A stretch of DNA of 36,199 bases from Candidatus Poribacteria bacterium. Lineage in GTDB: Bacteria > Poribacteria > WGA-4E > WGA-3G. Of this stretch, positions 26,132 through 34,297 are shown in pieces (the stretch's first letter is position 1; each line of letters opens with the position of its first letter). A program made the translations under genes and the position numbers. The stretch covers positions 1-36,199 of the forward strand of contig JAJECK010000052.1 of assembly GCA_022822085.1 (NCBI GenBank). The letters run 5' to 3'. Under the pieces are notes generated by a model that was given only the letters and a program-made list of their open reading frames with translations, was not told where the DNA came from and searched no databases.

Positions 26132-27313
26132 CTAAACAAATTTTGCTACCACCAACGTAATGTCATCATGATGGCTTTCATCTTGCTGATATGCTTCAAG
26201 GTCGGACAATATCGCTGCCCTAATTTCGACTGGTGAATGGTCTCGATTTTCAGATAGAAGTTTTTTGAACCGTTCAATCCCGTACATCTCAGAATCCGCA
26301 TTTAATGCTTCTGTGATACCATCAGAATAGAGCACAAGTAAATCCCCAGGTTCCCAAGTCGTTTCTGTGCTATGGTAGTGTGTCACTACACTTTGATCTG
26401 GTAATGCAATACCCACAGGTGTAAATTGCGATTCTAATTCAATGAACTCCTCACTGTTCATCCGAAAAAGGAGCATTGACGGGTGTCCTGCGTTTGCAAA
26501 CTCAAGTCGATTGTCCTGGTGGATGATGACATAACAACATGTCATATAAATAAAGGTTTGTGCATCTTCCTCTGTGACCCGTTTTACAGCATTCATTACC
26601 TCTGGCACGGATGGGTCAAATCGTATTTGCGTTTGAATGCAGCTTTTTGTCATCGCTGCTACCATAGCAGAATGAAATCCGTGCCCCATCACATCACCGA
26701 TAAAAATGCCGACTTGTTTATTTGGCAGGTATAAATAATCGTAATAATCTCCACCGACATTGTTCGTGGGTTGACAATAACCGGCAGAAATGATACACGG
26801 ATGTGTGATTTCTTCATTGGGTAGGATTGACTTTTGGACCTCAGCTGCCAACCGCATTGACTCTTCTTGGGCAATCTCTTTGCGAATCGCACTCATCTGA
26901 ACTTCAAGATCATTTCGAATTTTATTATTGAGTACACGAAACATGCCTCTACCGATCAGCGGTATGCGTGCCAATGCTTGGAAAAAATCTTTGCGATCAA
27001 TACGTAACAGCCGTGTCAATGTGCTTGTTTTAATCGTTGCACTTCTCGGTTTATCGTCAATCAATGCAACTTCACCGAAACAATATCCTTTTTCATTAAA
27101 TGACAGAACTTCTGTTTCCGCTTTGATGATGCTAATTTCACCATCGACCAGCAGGTAGAGCGAATCACCCTCCGCACCTTCCTCAAAAATAGTATGATCT
27201 TCAGGGAAAACCACCTCATGTGCAATATCATTAATTGAATTCAAATCTGTTTTTGAAAGTTCTGCAAAAAGTTCAGTTTCCTTTAGAAACTTGATTTTTT
27301 CTTCTGCTAACAT
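26132..27313 (-). CDS. Cyclic-nucleotide-binding RsbU/SpoIIE-type PP2C phosphatase
   Basis: This 393-aa cytoplasmic protein joins two domains. Residues about 10-125 are a cNMP-binding domain with the phosphate-binding cassette CFGEVALIDDKPRSATIK (78-95). It keeps both ligand residues, E81 and R90, so cAMP or cGMP binding is expected. A helical linker (IRKEIAQEESMRLAAEVQ) follows, then a SpoIIE phosphatase domain with GGDYYDYLYL, FIGDVMGHGFHSAM, VLYSDGITEA and HHDDITLVV, all metal-binding aspartates present. Such proteins dephosphorylate anti-anti-sigma factors in partner-switching stress or motility control. No anti-sigma or STAS genes are in the window. Synthesis of its ligand could come from the CYTH protein at 18581-19108. 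Confidence 0.93.
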   Translation of the reverse strand: MLAEEKIKFLKETELFAELSKTDLNSINDIAHEVVFPEDHTIFEEGAEGDSLYLLVDGEISIIKAETEVLSFNEKGYCFGEVALIDDKPRSATIKTSTLTRLLRIDRKDFFQALARIPLIGRGMFRVLNNKIRNDLEVQMSAIRKEIAQEESMRLAAEVQKSILPNEEITHPCIISAGYCQPTNNVGGDYYDYLYLPNKQVGIFIGDVMGHGFHSAMVAAMTKSCIQTQIRFDPSVPEVMNAVKRVTEEDAQTFIYMTCCYVIIHQDNRLEFANAGHPSMLLFRMNSEEFIELESQFTPVGIALPDQSVVTHYHSTETTWEPGDLLVLYSDGITEALNADSEMYGIERFKKLLSENRDHSPVEIRAAILSDLEAYQQDESHHDDITLVVAKFV

Positions 27314-27436
27314 AAACGCAATAGTCCTTGGCTGTATGATTTATTGTATGTTATTTTAAAACTTATTCTACTATCGGCTCTATTTAACAATCGTGGTATT
27401 ATAACCAACCTACATGCATTTGTCAATTCACTTTTG

Positions 27437-27467
27437 ACTAAATCAAGGTGATTTAGTTTTAAGAATT
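27437..27467. repeat. Hairpin plus 17-bp motif, second copy of the 9254-9288 repeat
   Basis: ACTAAATCA (27437-27445) and TGATTTAGT (27449-27457) form a perfect 9-bp stem with a 3-nt loop. The motif ATTTAGTTTTAAGAATT (27451-27467) is identical to 9272-9288. The rest of 27314-27580 has no supported gene. Confidence 0.5.
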
Positions 27468-27580
27468 TTCAGTTTGTGAGTTTAACTGTTAGTCCCATAG
27501 ATCGGATTGATTTTGCTTATCAGATTACGACTCTTTAGTCCAGTCAGGACGCAATGTTTATAAAAAATATTGTCTAACCT

Positions 27581-27826
27581 TCTTGAGTTCTGTCCGAACG
27601 GCATATAATGAAAAACATATCGTCCCTAATGAAGATAAAAAAATAATCTCGGTCCTGTGGCGAGGTTAGGAAGAAATCAAGAAATCAACGGTATGAATGA
27701 CATTTAGTCATTCCCCGGGTATGAATGCCATTTAGGCATTCCCCGCCTCGCCAGCAGGAGTACAACTGCCCTCGTCCAGAAGGAAAGGACCCAATTAATA
27801 AGTTAATCTTCGGACAGGACTAAAGA
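27581..27826. mobile_element. 246-bp element with imperfect 18-bp terminal inverted repeats
   Basis: Left end TCTTGAGTTCTGTCCGAA (27581-27598) and right end 27809-27826 are inverted repeats matching at 16 of 18 positions. The interior has no coding frame but contains an outer stem enclosing two covarying hairpins. A relative of the right end recurs in the same orientation at 31478-31513, and TCTTTAGTCC also occurs just outside at 27532-27541. No clear target-site duplication is seen. It could be a MITE-like element or a structured intergenic repeat. Confidence 0.5.
27654..27758. ncRNA. Stem enclosing two tandem, compensatorily varied hairpins
   Basis: An outer 12-bp stem with one bulge pairs CCTG and TGGCGAGG (27654-27665) with CCTCGCCA and CAGG (27746-27758). 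Inside are two contiguous 28-bp copies, 27690-27717 and 27718-27745. Their hairpins are GAATGAC-ATTTA-GTCATTC and GAATGCC-ATTTA-GGCATTC. The only two differences between copies are the two bases that pair with each other, an A:T pair against a C:G pair. This supports selection on, or copying of, a folded structure; which strand is transcribed is unknown. Confidence 0.5.
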
Positions 27827-27920
27827 CACGGACAATATACCGAAGGACAACATTAACGGAATAGCAAAGAATCCTCGAAAATATTGAAAACTAAATAACC
27901 TTGTTGATTAATTGGAAAAC

Positions 27921-27949
27921 TTGAATTAAATAGATAATTTTGGTATAAT
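27921..27949 (+). promoter_or_regulatory. Sigma70 promoter of the 1128-aa pseudo-helicase gene
   Basis: TTGAAT at 27921-27926 and a perfect TATAAT at 27944-27949 are 17 bp apart, 42 bp before the start codon at 27992. AGGAGG follows at about 27975, some 12 bases before the ATG, rather far for a ribosome-binding site. Confidence 0.65.
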
Positions 27950-27991
27950 GTTAGTTAACGTTCCATAATAATTAGGAGGCTGTCAATAACA

Positions 27992-30900
27992 ATGGACTCT
28001 CTGAAAGATATTATCCAGCAATGTCATCAACGACATGAAAAACCTCTTCGTCAACGTAAAACAGAGGCAACACCTGCGATGTATACAAAGAGTCACCCGC
28101 ACCAGTACACTGTTTACTGTGCGCACCGTTATCCTGTGATGCTTCATGACTTGGAACAAGCACATATCTCTTTCATGCCTATTGGGCGCGCCCCTTGGAA
28201 CGATCAGGGCCCACAGGATTATAAGGGCAAACGGTTCTTGAAACGTCAAGGAATAACGGATTGGGAGACTAAACAGTGGAATGACTCGTGGGGTATTAAG
28301 ATATATACAGGTATCCCATCAGAATGCAAAGGCGCACGATGGCACAATTTGCACTTCAAGTATGAGGCAATCTGTGCAGCACCCGATGCTGTTGCCGATT
28401 GCATTGAAGCACTTGTTAGCATTGTGAATAACCCGCTCTTGACATTAGGGAAGTCTGGCGGACTCCGCTTCTCCTGTAGAGTCCAAGATTATCTTCATTT
28501 TAATACAGAAGCAGCGAAATTGTATATCTACAAAGACACCCTGAAGGCAGAAAATACCTATCATCGTGACGTGTATCTTGAGATATTTGGTGAAGAAGGA
28601 CATACACGCTGGGATGCGCGCTATGAAATCCTCACTGGAAACCTATTGAACCTACCAATCATTGACAAAGAGGTACTCTTCGCTCCTATTGATGTCCTCC
28701 GTGCGAGACTTCACAAACCTGCTCCTGATAACACGGAAGCGAAACAAATTGTCACCCGTGTCCCCCTATCTCTCGGGTCAGAGAACCTTGATCTTGCCAA
28801 AGAAGCGTTCTTGCAACGTGGATTTTCTTACATCCGAAAAGAGGACGATATTCACCGCTGGACTCAATCTAAAGAAACTGATGGTGGTGATGAGGTATCA
28901 CTATTTGAAAGTGACGGGGGCGTATGGATCCGCGCAGCCATGCCTAACAGCGGGCTACCGACTCGGCCAACACTAATCACAGATGTTTGGGACGATACAG
29001 GTATTTCCTTCCTGATAGATAATGAAACACCTCCTATTCACGGTAAAATGAAGCAGGTCCAAAAAGAAGAACTCAGTCCATTAGCGATAAAGAGACCGCC
29101 TCCCGTGTTAGGACAAGATGATAACACCGAAAAGGATAAGATACTCCAAAGGGATGTGTTTCAAATAGAGCACGTGTTTGACCGGGGTGTACGCATTCTT
29201 GGAATCATTACAGGTATAGGACCGTGGGACAAACAAGCAGAAGAAACGTATTTCCATAGCGGTGGTGCGATTACCGTGAATACACCCGATATGAAATTTG
29301 CAGAGGGAGCGGAAAGATACTTTCAAGAGCAGAATATGCCATCGGTTGTCTACTGGAAACCGAGAACACACCTCTGGGAAGAAGTCAAAGATATCCCCGT
29401 CCAAGAACGTATGAATGCTCCATTTCAAAAAGGAAACGTCTGTGAAGATGCGGAAAGGTGCATCGCGCTTGAGGCGAAAGGCGGAAACCCAAATGAAAGC
29501 ATCTGTCCACAGTGTCCTGTCTATGCTGAGTGTCAGCAACGCGGATACTTATCCCAATTTCCCGTGTCACAAAATGCCAAAGTACAATTGTTGACGATTC
29601 CGCAACTGTTTTTTGACCCGCAATATTCCGAATTAGTTGAACAGTTACTCCAACGAGAAGATGAAACCGAACGTCTTTGTGTTATCAACCAGCAGCGAAC
29701 ACATAAGTTATTCCTCGAATGCAAACTCTCAAAAAACGTTATGGAGGAATGGACTACGATCTGGCAAGGTTTTGAATTAGGGAACTTCGCCAAAACATTG
29801 CTCAGTGCATTAGATATTAAGGACAAACTATACGGTGATGCTGTCAAAGGTGTCCGTGCAGTGATGCAAACCTTTGAATGGCAAGAAGAAAGGCTTGTAG
29901 AGCAAATGTGTCAAGTGATTGCACACGGTAGGTTAGTCAAACAGAAGTTCGTTGACCCTGATACCGAAGAGACATTGGCACGGTTTATCATCAAATTTGA
30001 AGGTGGCACCTCTGCATTCATTCCCATAGACAATAGTGCCGCAGACAAACTCAAAGAAAAAGGATTATCCATTTTTCTAAAATCTTTTCCACTTAATGAA
30101 ACCGTAAATGTTCCGATGTCATTGTTGCAAGCTATTGAGTTAGGTATCTTGAATACAGAAACTGTTGATAGCATTCAGCAGCTTCCAACCGTTTGTCGAC
30201 AGCAAGATTGGACATATTGGCACCAACTCAAACGGTTCTTCACATATTACAAAAGAGACACTGACGCGCCGATCCGCTGGGATGGTGAAGTTCTCCGCTT
30301 TTGGGTGCCCCCGGTACTACACACGAGCGTCAAACGCCTTTTATTGGTATCCTCAGTCTTTTCTGATGAACATCTCCACAGAGTGTTTCACGATGGAAAC
30401 TTACAGACCCATTGGACTGAACCCATACCATGGAGCCACGGAAGCCGCGTCTTTCAGGTTCGCACAGGCACCTATTCATCGGAAGCAATTCTTGATGACA
30501 ACAACTGGGGGGCTGCCAGACTCTCCGAAACAGGACAACGTTTCCTTCGCGGTATCCAAACGGAGATTGAGGCAGATTTGAGCATTAAACATGGAATTAT
30601 AACCAATAAAGATATTGCCAGACATTTGGATGCTATCGCAAAGCAAAGGAACGTATGCTTCGTAGATGATTTCAGAAAAATCAGAATGTCAGACACTATT
30701 TCTGAAGATGCAGATGTCGTATGGGTAATTGGAACGCCGCGGCGCACAACGACTGCTATTTGGCAGCGCGCCCAGATGTTGTTTGGAAACGCTGAAGAAA
30801 CGCTCTCTTATGAAATCGATACAGAAACCGGCACCTATAAAGACCCACGGCTACAAAGTATTTACGAGGAAGATGCAATTTATTCACTCACCGAGATTAT

Positions 30901-31378
30901 TCTAAAAGCTGAATTGGATAGATTGACGGATAGGCGGATTGTGTTGATAGCAGGGGTCCCACTTCCTAATATTACCAACAGACCTGAAACAGCCATCTTT
31001 GACTGGGAAGATTTTGAGATTGCCGATGGATTAGATAAACTCCCTGAGATAATCGCCATACGCGAACGCTTTGAACAAGAGCGGGAAAACTTAACGGCTG
31101 ACTCCAGTAGAGAGGAAGTGCAGCGGGTATTGGGGTGTTCCCAAAGACAGGCAAACCGAGTCTTGCAAAGACTTAGAGGCGGGAATATCCCACGTAAAAC
31201 CTTCCGAGAGCAAATCCTCTCACTCCTCACGAACGGTGAGAAGAAAACAGCCGAAATCACTGCTGCCATTGACGGGCACCCAGAGGCGGTCCAACACGAA
31301 CTCACACGCCTCGTGGAGTCCAATGAAATCGTCAGAATTCGTCGTGGTGTATATGCTTTACCTAAACCCGAACAATAA
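27992..31378 (+). CDS. Large protein resembling an Fe-S SF2 helicase with eroded ATPase motifs
   Basis: This 1128-aa protein has no signal peptide. The N-terminal region (about 30-245) is unassigned; KSGGLRFSCRVQDYLH (154-169) is faintly like the SGG-H element of primase-polymerases, which is weak. From about 385 the order of segments follows XPD/DinG-like helicases. A motif I position reads ITGIGPWDKQAE (406-417) where GxGxGKT is expected. A five-Cys cluster at C484, C490, C505, C508 and C514 (ICPQCPVYAECQQRGYLSQ) is followed by LLTIPQLFFDP. A motif II position reads CVINQQRTH (563-571) where DEAH is expected. Later parts look like a helicase C-domain (KRLLLVSSVFSDEHLHRVF near 780; QRAQMLFGN near 935). 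Two DNA-binding-like modules end the protein: an HTH (VQRVLGCSQRQANRVLQ) and a winged helix in the last 58 residues. Both nucleotide motifs appear lost, so ATPase activity is doubtful. It is flanked by repeat elements. The family call is by-eye inference. Confidence 0.7.
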   Translation: MDSLKDIIQQCHQRHEKPLRQRKTEATPAMYTKSHPHQYTVYCAHRYPVMLHDLEQAHISFMPIGRAPWNDQGPQDYKGKRFLKRQGITDWETKQWNDSWGIKIYTGIPSECKGARWHNLHFKYEAICAAPDAVADCIEALVSIVNNPLLTLGKSGGLRFSCRVQDYLHFNTEAAKLYIYKDTLKAENTYHRDVYLEIFGEEGHTRWDARYEILTGNLLNLPIIDKEVLFAPIDVLRARLHKPAPDNTEAKQIVTRVPLSLGSENLDLAKEAFLQRGFSYIRKEDDIHRWTQSKETDGGDEVSLFESDGGVWIRAAMPNSGLPTRPTLITDVWDDTGISFLIDNETPPIHGKMKQVQKEELSPLAIKRPPPVLGQDDNTEKDKILQRDVFQIEHVFDRGVRILGIITGIGPWDKQAEETYFHSGGAITVNTPDMKFAEGAERYFQEQNMPSVVYWKPRTHLWEEVKDIPVQERMNAPFQKGNVCEDAERCIALEAKGGNPNESICPQCPVYAECQQRGYLSQFPVSQNAKVQLLTIPQLFFDPQYSELVEQLLQREDETERLCVINQQRTHKLFLECKLSKNVMEEWTTIWQGFELGNFAKTLLSALDIKDKLYGDAVKGVRAVMQTFEWQEERLVEQMCQVIAHGRLVKQKFVDPDTEETLARFIIKFEGGTSAFIPIDNSAADKLKEKGLSIFLKSFPLNETVNVPMSLLQAIELGILNTETVDSIQQLPTVCRQQDWTYWHQLKRFFTYYKRDTDAPIRWDGEVLRFWVPPVLHTSVKRLLLVSSVFSDEHLHRVFHDGNLQTHWTEPIPWSHGSRVFQVRTGTYSSEAILDDNNWGAARLSETGQRFLRGIQTEIEADLSIKHGIITNKDIARHLDAIAKQRNVCFVDDFRKIRMSDTISEDADVVWVIGTPRRTTTAIWQRAQMLFGNAEETLSYEIDTETGTYKDPRLQSIYEEDAIYSLTEIILKAELDRLTDRRIVLIAGVPLPNITNRPETAIFDWEDFEIADGLDKLPEIIAIRERFEQERENLTADSSREEVQRVLGCSQRQANRVLQRLRGGNIPRKTFREQILSLLTNGEKKTAEITAAIDGHPEAVQHELTRLVESNEIVRIRRGVYALPKPEQ

Positions 31379-31477
31379 GCGAAGAAAGAAACGGGACTGA
31401 AGAACCACGAACACGCGATAATCTTTTGAACTGACACCGATGATCTCGGACCTTATTAACACCGAGTAAAATTCTAT

Positions 31478-31513
31478 AAGGACCTATTTTTTTCTTCGGA
31501 CGGGACCAAAAAG
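31478..31513. repeat. Copy of the right end of the 27581-27826 element
   Basis: AAGGACC, then a short AT stretch, then CTTCGGACGGGACC (31494-31507) parallels AAGGACC ... CTTCGGACAGGACT at 27785-27821, in the same orientation. GATCTCGGACC at 31442-31452 also resembles AATCTCGGTCC at 27645-27655. Together they bracket the 1128-aa gene. The stretch 31379-31547 holds no supported gene. Confidence 0.5.
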
Positions 31514-31548
31514 GATGCCCACAATTGAAATTCCTTTATATGATATAA

Positions 31549-31637
31549 TACCAAATTAACAGGATATATCTTGTTTTATTGGAGTCAGGTGCGGTTAGGA
31601 AACCGCACCTACCGAGACGAATCACGTTAATTTGGTA
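31549..31637. mobile_element. 89-bp MITE-like palindrome with 12-bp terminal inverted repeats
   Basis: TACCAAATTAAC (31549-31560) and GTTAATTTGGTA (31626-31637) are perfect inverted repeats flanked by TAA on both sides (31546-31548 and 31638-31640), a possible target duplication. At its centre is a 9-bp stem, GGTGCGGTT/AACCGCACC (31588-31609), the same palindrome as at 4501-4522. There is no coding capacity. A non-autonomous element mobilised in trans is likely. Confidence 0.6.
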
Positions 31638-31707
31638 TAAACTCCTTGTTCCACTCATTCAATGAATAGTCATAAAACTTAAATAACCCTGCAAAATTAG
31701 TTTTAAT

Positions 31708-31737
31708 TTGATTAAGTTTTGTTATATGTGGTATAAT
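31708..31737 (+). promoter_or_regulatory. Candidate promoter upstream of the cohesin/spondin gene
   Basis: TTGATT at 31708-31713 and TATAAT at 31732-31737 are 18 bp apart. A second possibility is TTGACA at 31792-31797 with TATAAA at 31813-31818, though the 15-bp spacer is short. Either leaves a long leader (about 180-260 nt) before the ATG at 32001. A 7-bp inverted repeat GTTTGAG/CTCAAAC (31843-31927) could close a leader stem. I could not match it to a known riboswitch. Confidence 0.45.
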
Positions 31738-32000
31738 TATGGATAATTATTATAAATTTCTGAAATTGTTCTATTTGAAATCTAATTTGACTTGACAACG
31801 TTTTTATATTAGTATAAATTACATTGTTAAGTACACAACCACGTTTGAGCGATTCGCCTTAATACATATAGTGACAACAATAGTTATTTACGTGTCCATA
31901 GATTTCCGGTGAACCCCCTCCTCAAACAAGTAATTAGACCTATACCGAAAGGTAAAGAATACGTCACAAAATAAGTAAACGAATTAGTAAGGAGTGTTTT

Positions 32001-34178
32001 ATGAATAATCAGCTTTTACACAGGAAAGTGTTATTTTCCTTGATGGCTGTTATAATGTGTTTGGGATTCACAGCATTGAGTTACGGAGCAGTCACCGTTT
32101 CTGTTGATCCCGCTTCAGTAGAATCCCCTGCGGTTGGGGAACAATTGACCGTAAATATAAATGTTGCGGGGGGCGCAGGTATAGTAGGCTTTCAAGCACA
32201 AGTCAACTATGACAATACTGCACTTAGTTATGTTTCCGCTGCAAAAGGAGATTACCTTCCTGGAGATCCTGCTGCAGGAACATTTTTCCCAGTGTTGCGC
32301 CCGGGTGATTCCCACGTCGTAATTGGTGGAACGGCAATTAATGTAGGAACCGGAGATGGTGATGGCACACTTGCAACGGTTACCTTTGAGGTTCTTGAGG
32401 TGAAAGCATCCTCTATTAGTCTGACTGACGTTACTCTTTCTGATGCTGCTGCTCAGAGTTTGGATGTCACAACTGCAGATGGAGCGGTTACTGTTCCCGC
32501 CCCCGATCCAGAGCCTGAACCCGATCCAGAACCAGACCCGGAACCTGAACCCGATCCAGAACCAGACCCGGAACCCGTTGTTCCCGAACCCCAAGTGTTC
32601 AGCATTACCCTCACAAACCTAACCACGGGTGAACCAGGAATGGGTGGACAAATCTTCTCACCCCCGATCTTTGCATCCCATCCCGCTGGTGCTAAACTCT
32701 ATGAAGTTGGTCAACCTGCAAGCGAAGCACTTGTCTTGCTTGCTGAAGGTGGAGACACCTCAGGACTCGCTGCACTCGCAGCAGCCGTTGGAGCAACACC
32801 TGTCATGGGAGATGGTATGGTTTTACCAGGTGCATCTGTTACCGTGATGGTATCCGCAGACGCTATGAACTCCGCACTCTCACTTGCAACAATGTTGGTC
32901 TCAACAAATGATGCCTTTATTGGAACTACTGACTTAGCCTTGTATGATGAAATGGGTATGCCAATTTCAACAACAATAGACTTAAGATCTTACGATGCGG
33001 GTAGTGAGCAGAATACCGAACGTGGCACAGATATTCCTGGTCCAGTCGGTCTACCTGCAGATGAAGACCCAATGGGATCAAATAATCGTGTTCCCACAGA
33101 AGGTGGCGTAATTACACCACATCCCGGTATCATGGGAGTTGGCGATGTCTTACCATCATTTGCATGGGAAGAACCGACAGCGATGCTGACAATTGCCCCT
33201 TATGTACCAGAACCACCACCAGAACCTGAACCCGTTATACCTACTTATGACGTGACACTTGCATCTGGATTGAATATGATTTCAGTTCCGTTGATGCCGG
33301 CAGAACCCTACACAGCAAAATCTCTTGCAGAAATGTTAGGGTCAACGGTTGTCATTAAGTTGGATACTTATTCACAGAGTTTTGTGGGGTATGTCGTTGT
33401 TGAAGATGACGACGGTTTCGCAATTGAAGGTGGAAAAGGATACATCGTTAATGTGCCAGAAGGTGGAACGGTAACCTTTAGTGGTCATGCATGGTCTAAT
33501 GAACCAGCAGAAATGCCTGCGGAAGAAGCAGCTATGGAAGCCGCCGCTGCACCAAAGATACCTACCACTTCAAGTGCTTGGGCATTTATTGTTACAAGCA
33601 ACTTGCAGGAGAAAGTCAGTGGTGCTACTTATACGATGGTAGCCAAAAACCTCCGTACAGGTGTTGTTACCACCGAAACAGTTACCAGTGAAGATGGATA
33701 TGTCTCTGCTGTTTGGGCAGATGTCAGTCAGAAAAGCGTCGTGGAAGCTGGGGACAAAATTGAGATCTCAGTTCTTGACCAAGATGGCACTATTGTGTCC
33801 GGTCCGTTCCAACGCACAGTCCAATCCACTGATATTCACAACGCATATATGAATGTCCAGATGCGTGTTGGCGATGTCCGTCCACAAGATACTATTCTTG
33901 GACAGAACTTCCCCAATCCGTTCAACCCAGAGACCTGGATACCCTATCAGTTGAATCGTGATTCCAACGTTATGATTACGATTTATGATGTATCCGGTCA
34001 TACAGTTCGGGAATTAAACTTGGGGCATAAATCAACTGGTTCGTATATGACGAATTCAAGTGCAGCCTATTGGGATGGTAAGAATGAAGCAGGCGAGCAT
34101 GTTGCAAGCGGTATTTATTTCTATTCGCTCCAAACAGCGAATTTCTCCGCTACACGTCGCATGGTCATTCTCAAGTAG
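32001..34178 (+). CDS. Secreted cohesin / spondin-N / FlgD-T9SS-like sorting-domain protein
   Basis: This 725-aa exported protein has AAGGAG before the ATG and a signal peptide ending ALSYGA. Modules in order are as follows. A cohesin-type domain (about 30-168) has VGFQAQVNYDNTALSYVSA and GTLATVTFEVLE. An acidic Pro-Glu-Asp linker (about 170-198) is built of PDPEPEPDPE units. A spondin-N domain (about 199-405) has FSITLTNLTTGEP and the hallmark TMLVSTNDAFIGT. A second PEPEP linker follows, then a beta domain (TYDVTLASGLNMISVPLMP, about 415-500). The last module is a FlgD/T9SS type A-like sorting domain with QNFPNPFNPETWIPYQL, IYDVSGHTVREL, YWDGKNEAGEHVASGIYFYSL and a terminal RRMVILK. Cohesins bind dockerins, and spondin-N domains often bind matrix glycans or glycoproteins, so a role at the cell surface or host matrix is plausible inference. 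A strong terminator follows. Confidence 0.9.
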   Translation: MNNQLLHRKVLFSLMAVIMCLGFTALSYGAVTVSVDPASVESPAVGEQLTVNINVAGGAGIVGFQAQVNYDNTALSYVSAAKGDYLPGDPAAGTFFPVLRPGDSHVVIGGTAINVGTGDGDGTLATVTFEVLEVKASSISLTDVTLSDAAAQSLDVTTADGAVTVPAPDPEPEPDPEPDPEPEPDPEPDPEPVVPEPQVFSITLTNLTTGEPGMGGQIFSPPIFASHPAGAKLYEVGQPASEALVLLAEGGDTSGLAALAAAVGATPVMGDGMVLPGASVTVMVSADAMNSALSLATMLVSTNDAFIGTTDLALYDEMGMPISTTIDLRSYDAGSEQNTERGTDIPGPVGLPADEDPMGSNNRVPTEGGVITPHPGIMGVGDVLPSFAWEEPTAMLTIAPYVPEPPPEPEPVIPTYDVTLASGLNMISVPLMPAEPYTAKSLAEMLGSTVVIKLDTYSQSFVGYVVVEDDDGFAIEGGKGYIVNVPEGGTVTFSGHAWSNEPAEMPAEEAAMEAAAAPKIPTTSSAWAFIVTSNLQEKVSGATYTMVAKNLRTGVVTTETVTSEDGYVSAVWADVSQKSVVEAGDKIEISVLDQDGTIVSGPFQRTVQSTDIHNAYMNVQMRVGDVRPQDTILGQNFPNPFNPETWIPYQLNRDSNVMITIYDVSGHTVRELNLGHKSTGSYMTNSSAAYWDGKNEAGEHVASGIYFYSLQTANFSATRRMVILK

Positions 34179-34202
34179 GTTTCGCAACTAAACCGTACTA
34201 AC

Positions 34203-34274
34203 AAAAAACGCCCCGACTGCCGGTTTTCCGACCGCGAATCAACTTGATTAGCGTCGGCGGCGGGGGCGTTTTTT
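34203..34274 (+). terminator. Strong rho-independent terminator
   Basis: AAAAAACGCCCC (34203-34214) and GGGGCGTTTTTT (34263-34274) pair perfectly for 12 bp around a GC-rich, further foldable loop, and end in a run of six T. It separates the two secreted-protein genes. The symmetrical A/T ends would allow termination in either direction. Confidence 0.92.
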
Positions 34275-34297
34275 CTTGTTATTATGAGGAGACACTT

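Noticed and set aside
27690-27745. CRISPR array
   Set aside because: The two 28-bp copies are contiguous with no spacers and fold as hairpins differing by a compensatory pair.
28140-28500. Active primase-polymerase domain at the N-terminus of the 1128-aa protein
   Set aside because: Only a faint SGG motif is seen; no acidic metal-binding pair could be identified.
30880-31437. 185-codon minus-strand frame
   Set aside because: Shadow of the 1128-aa gene; Ser/Cys-rich, no start signal.
31843-31927. Riboswitch in the leader of the cohesin/spondin gene
   Set aside because: A 7-bp closing repeat is present, but the interior matches none of the consensus motifs I know (cyclic-di-GMP, cobalamin, SAM).
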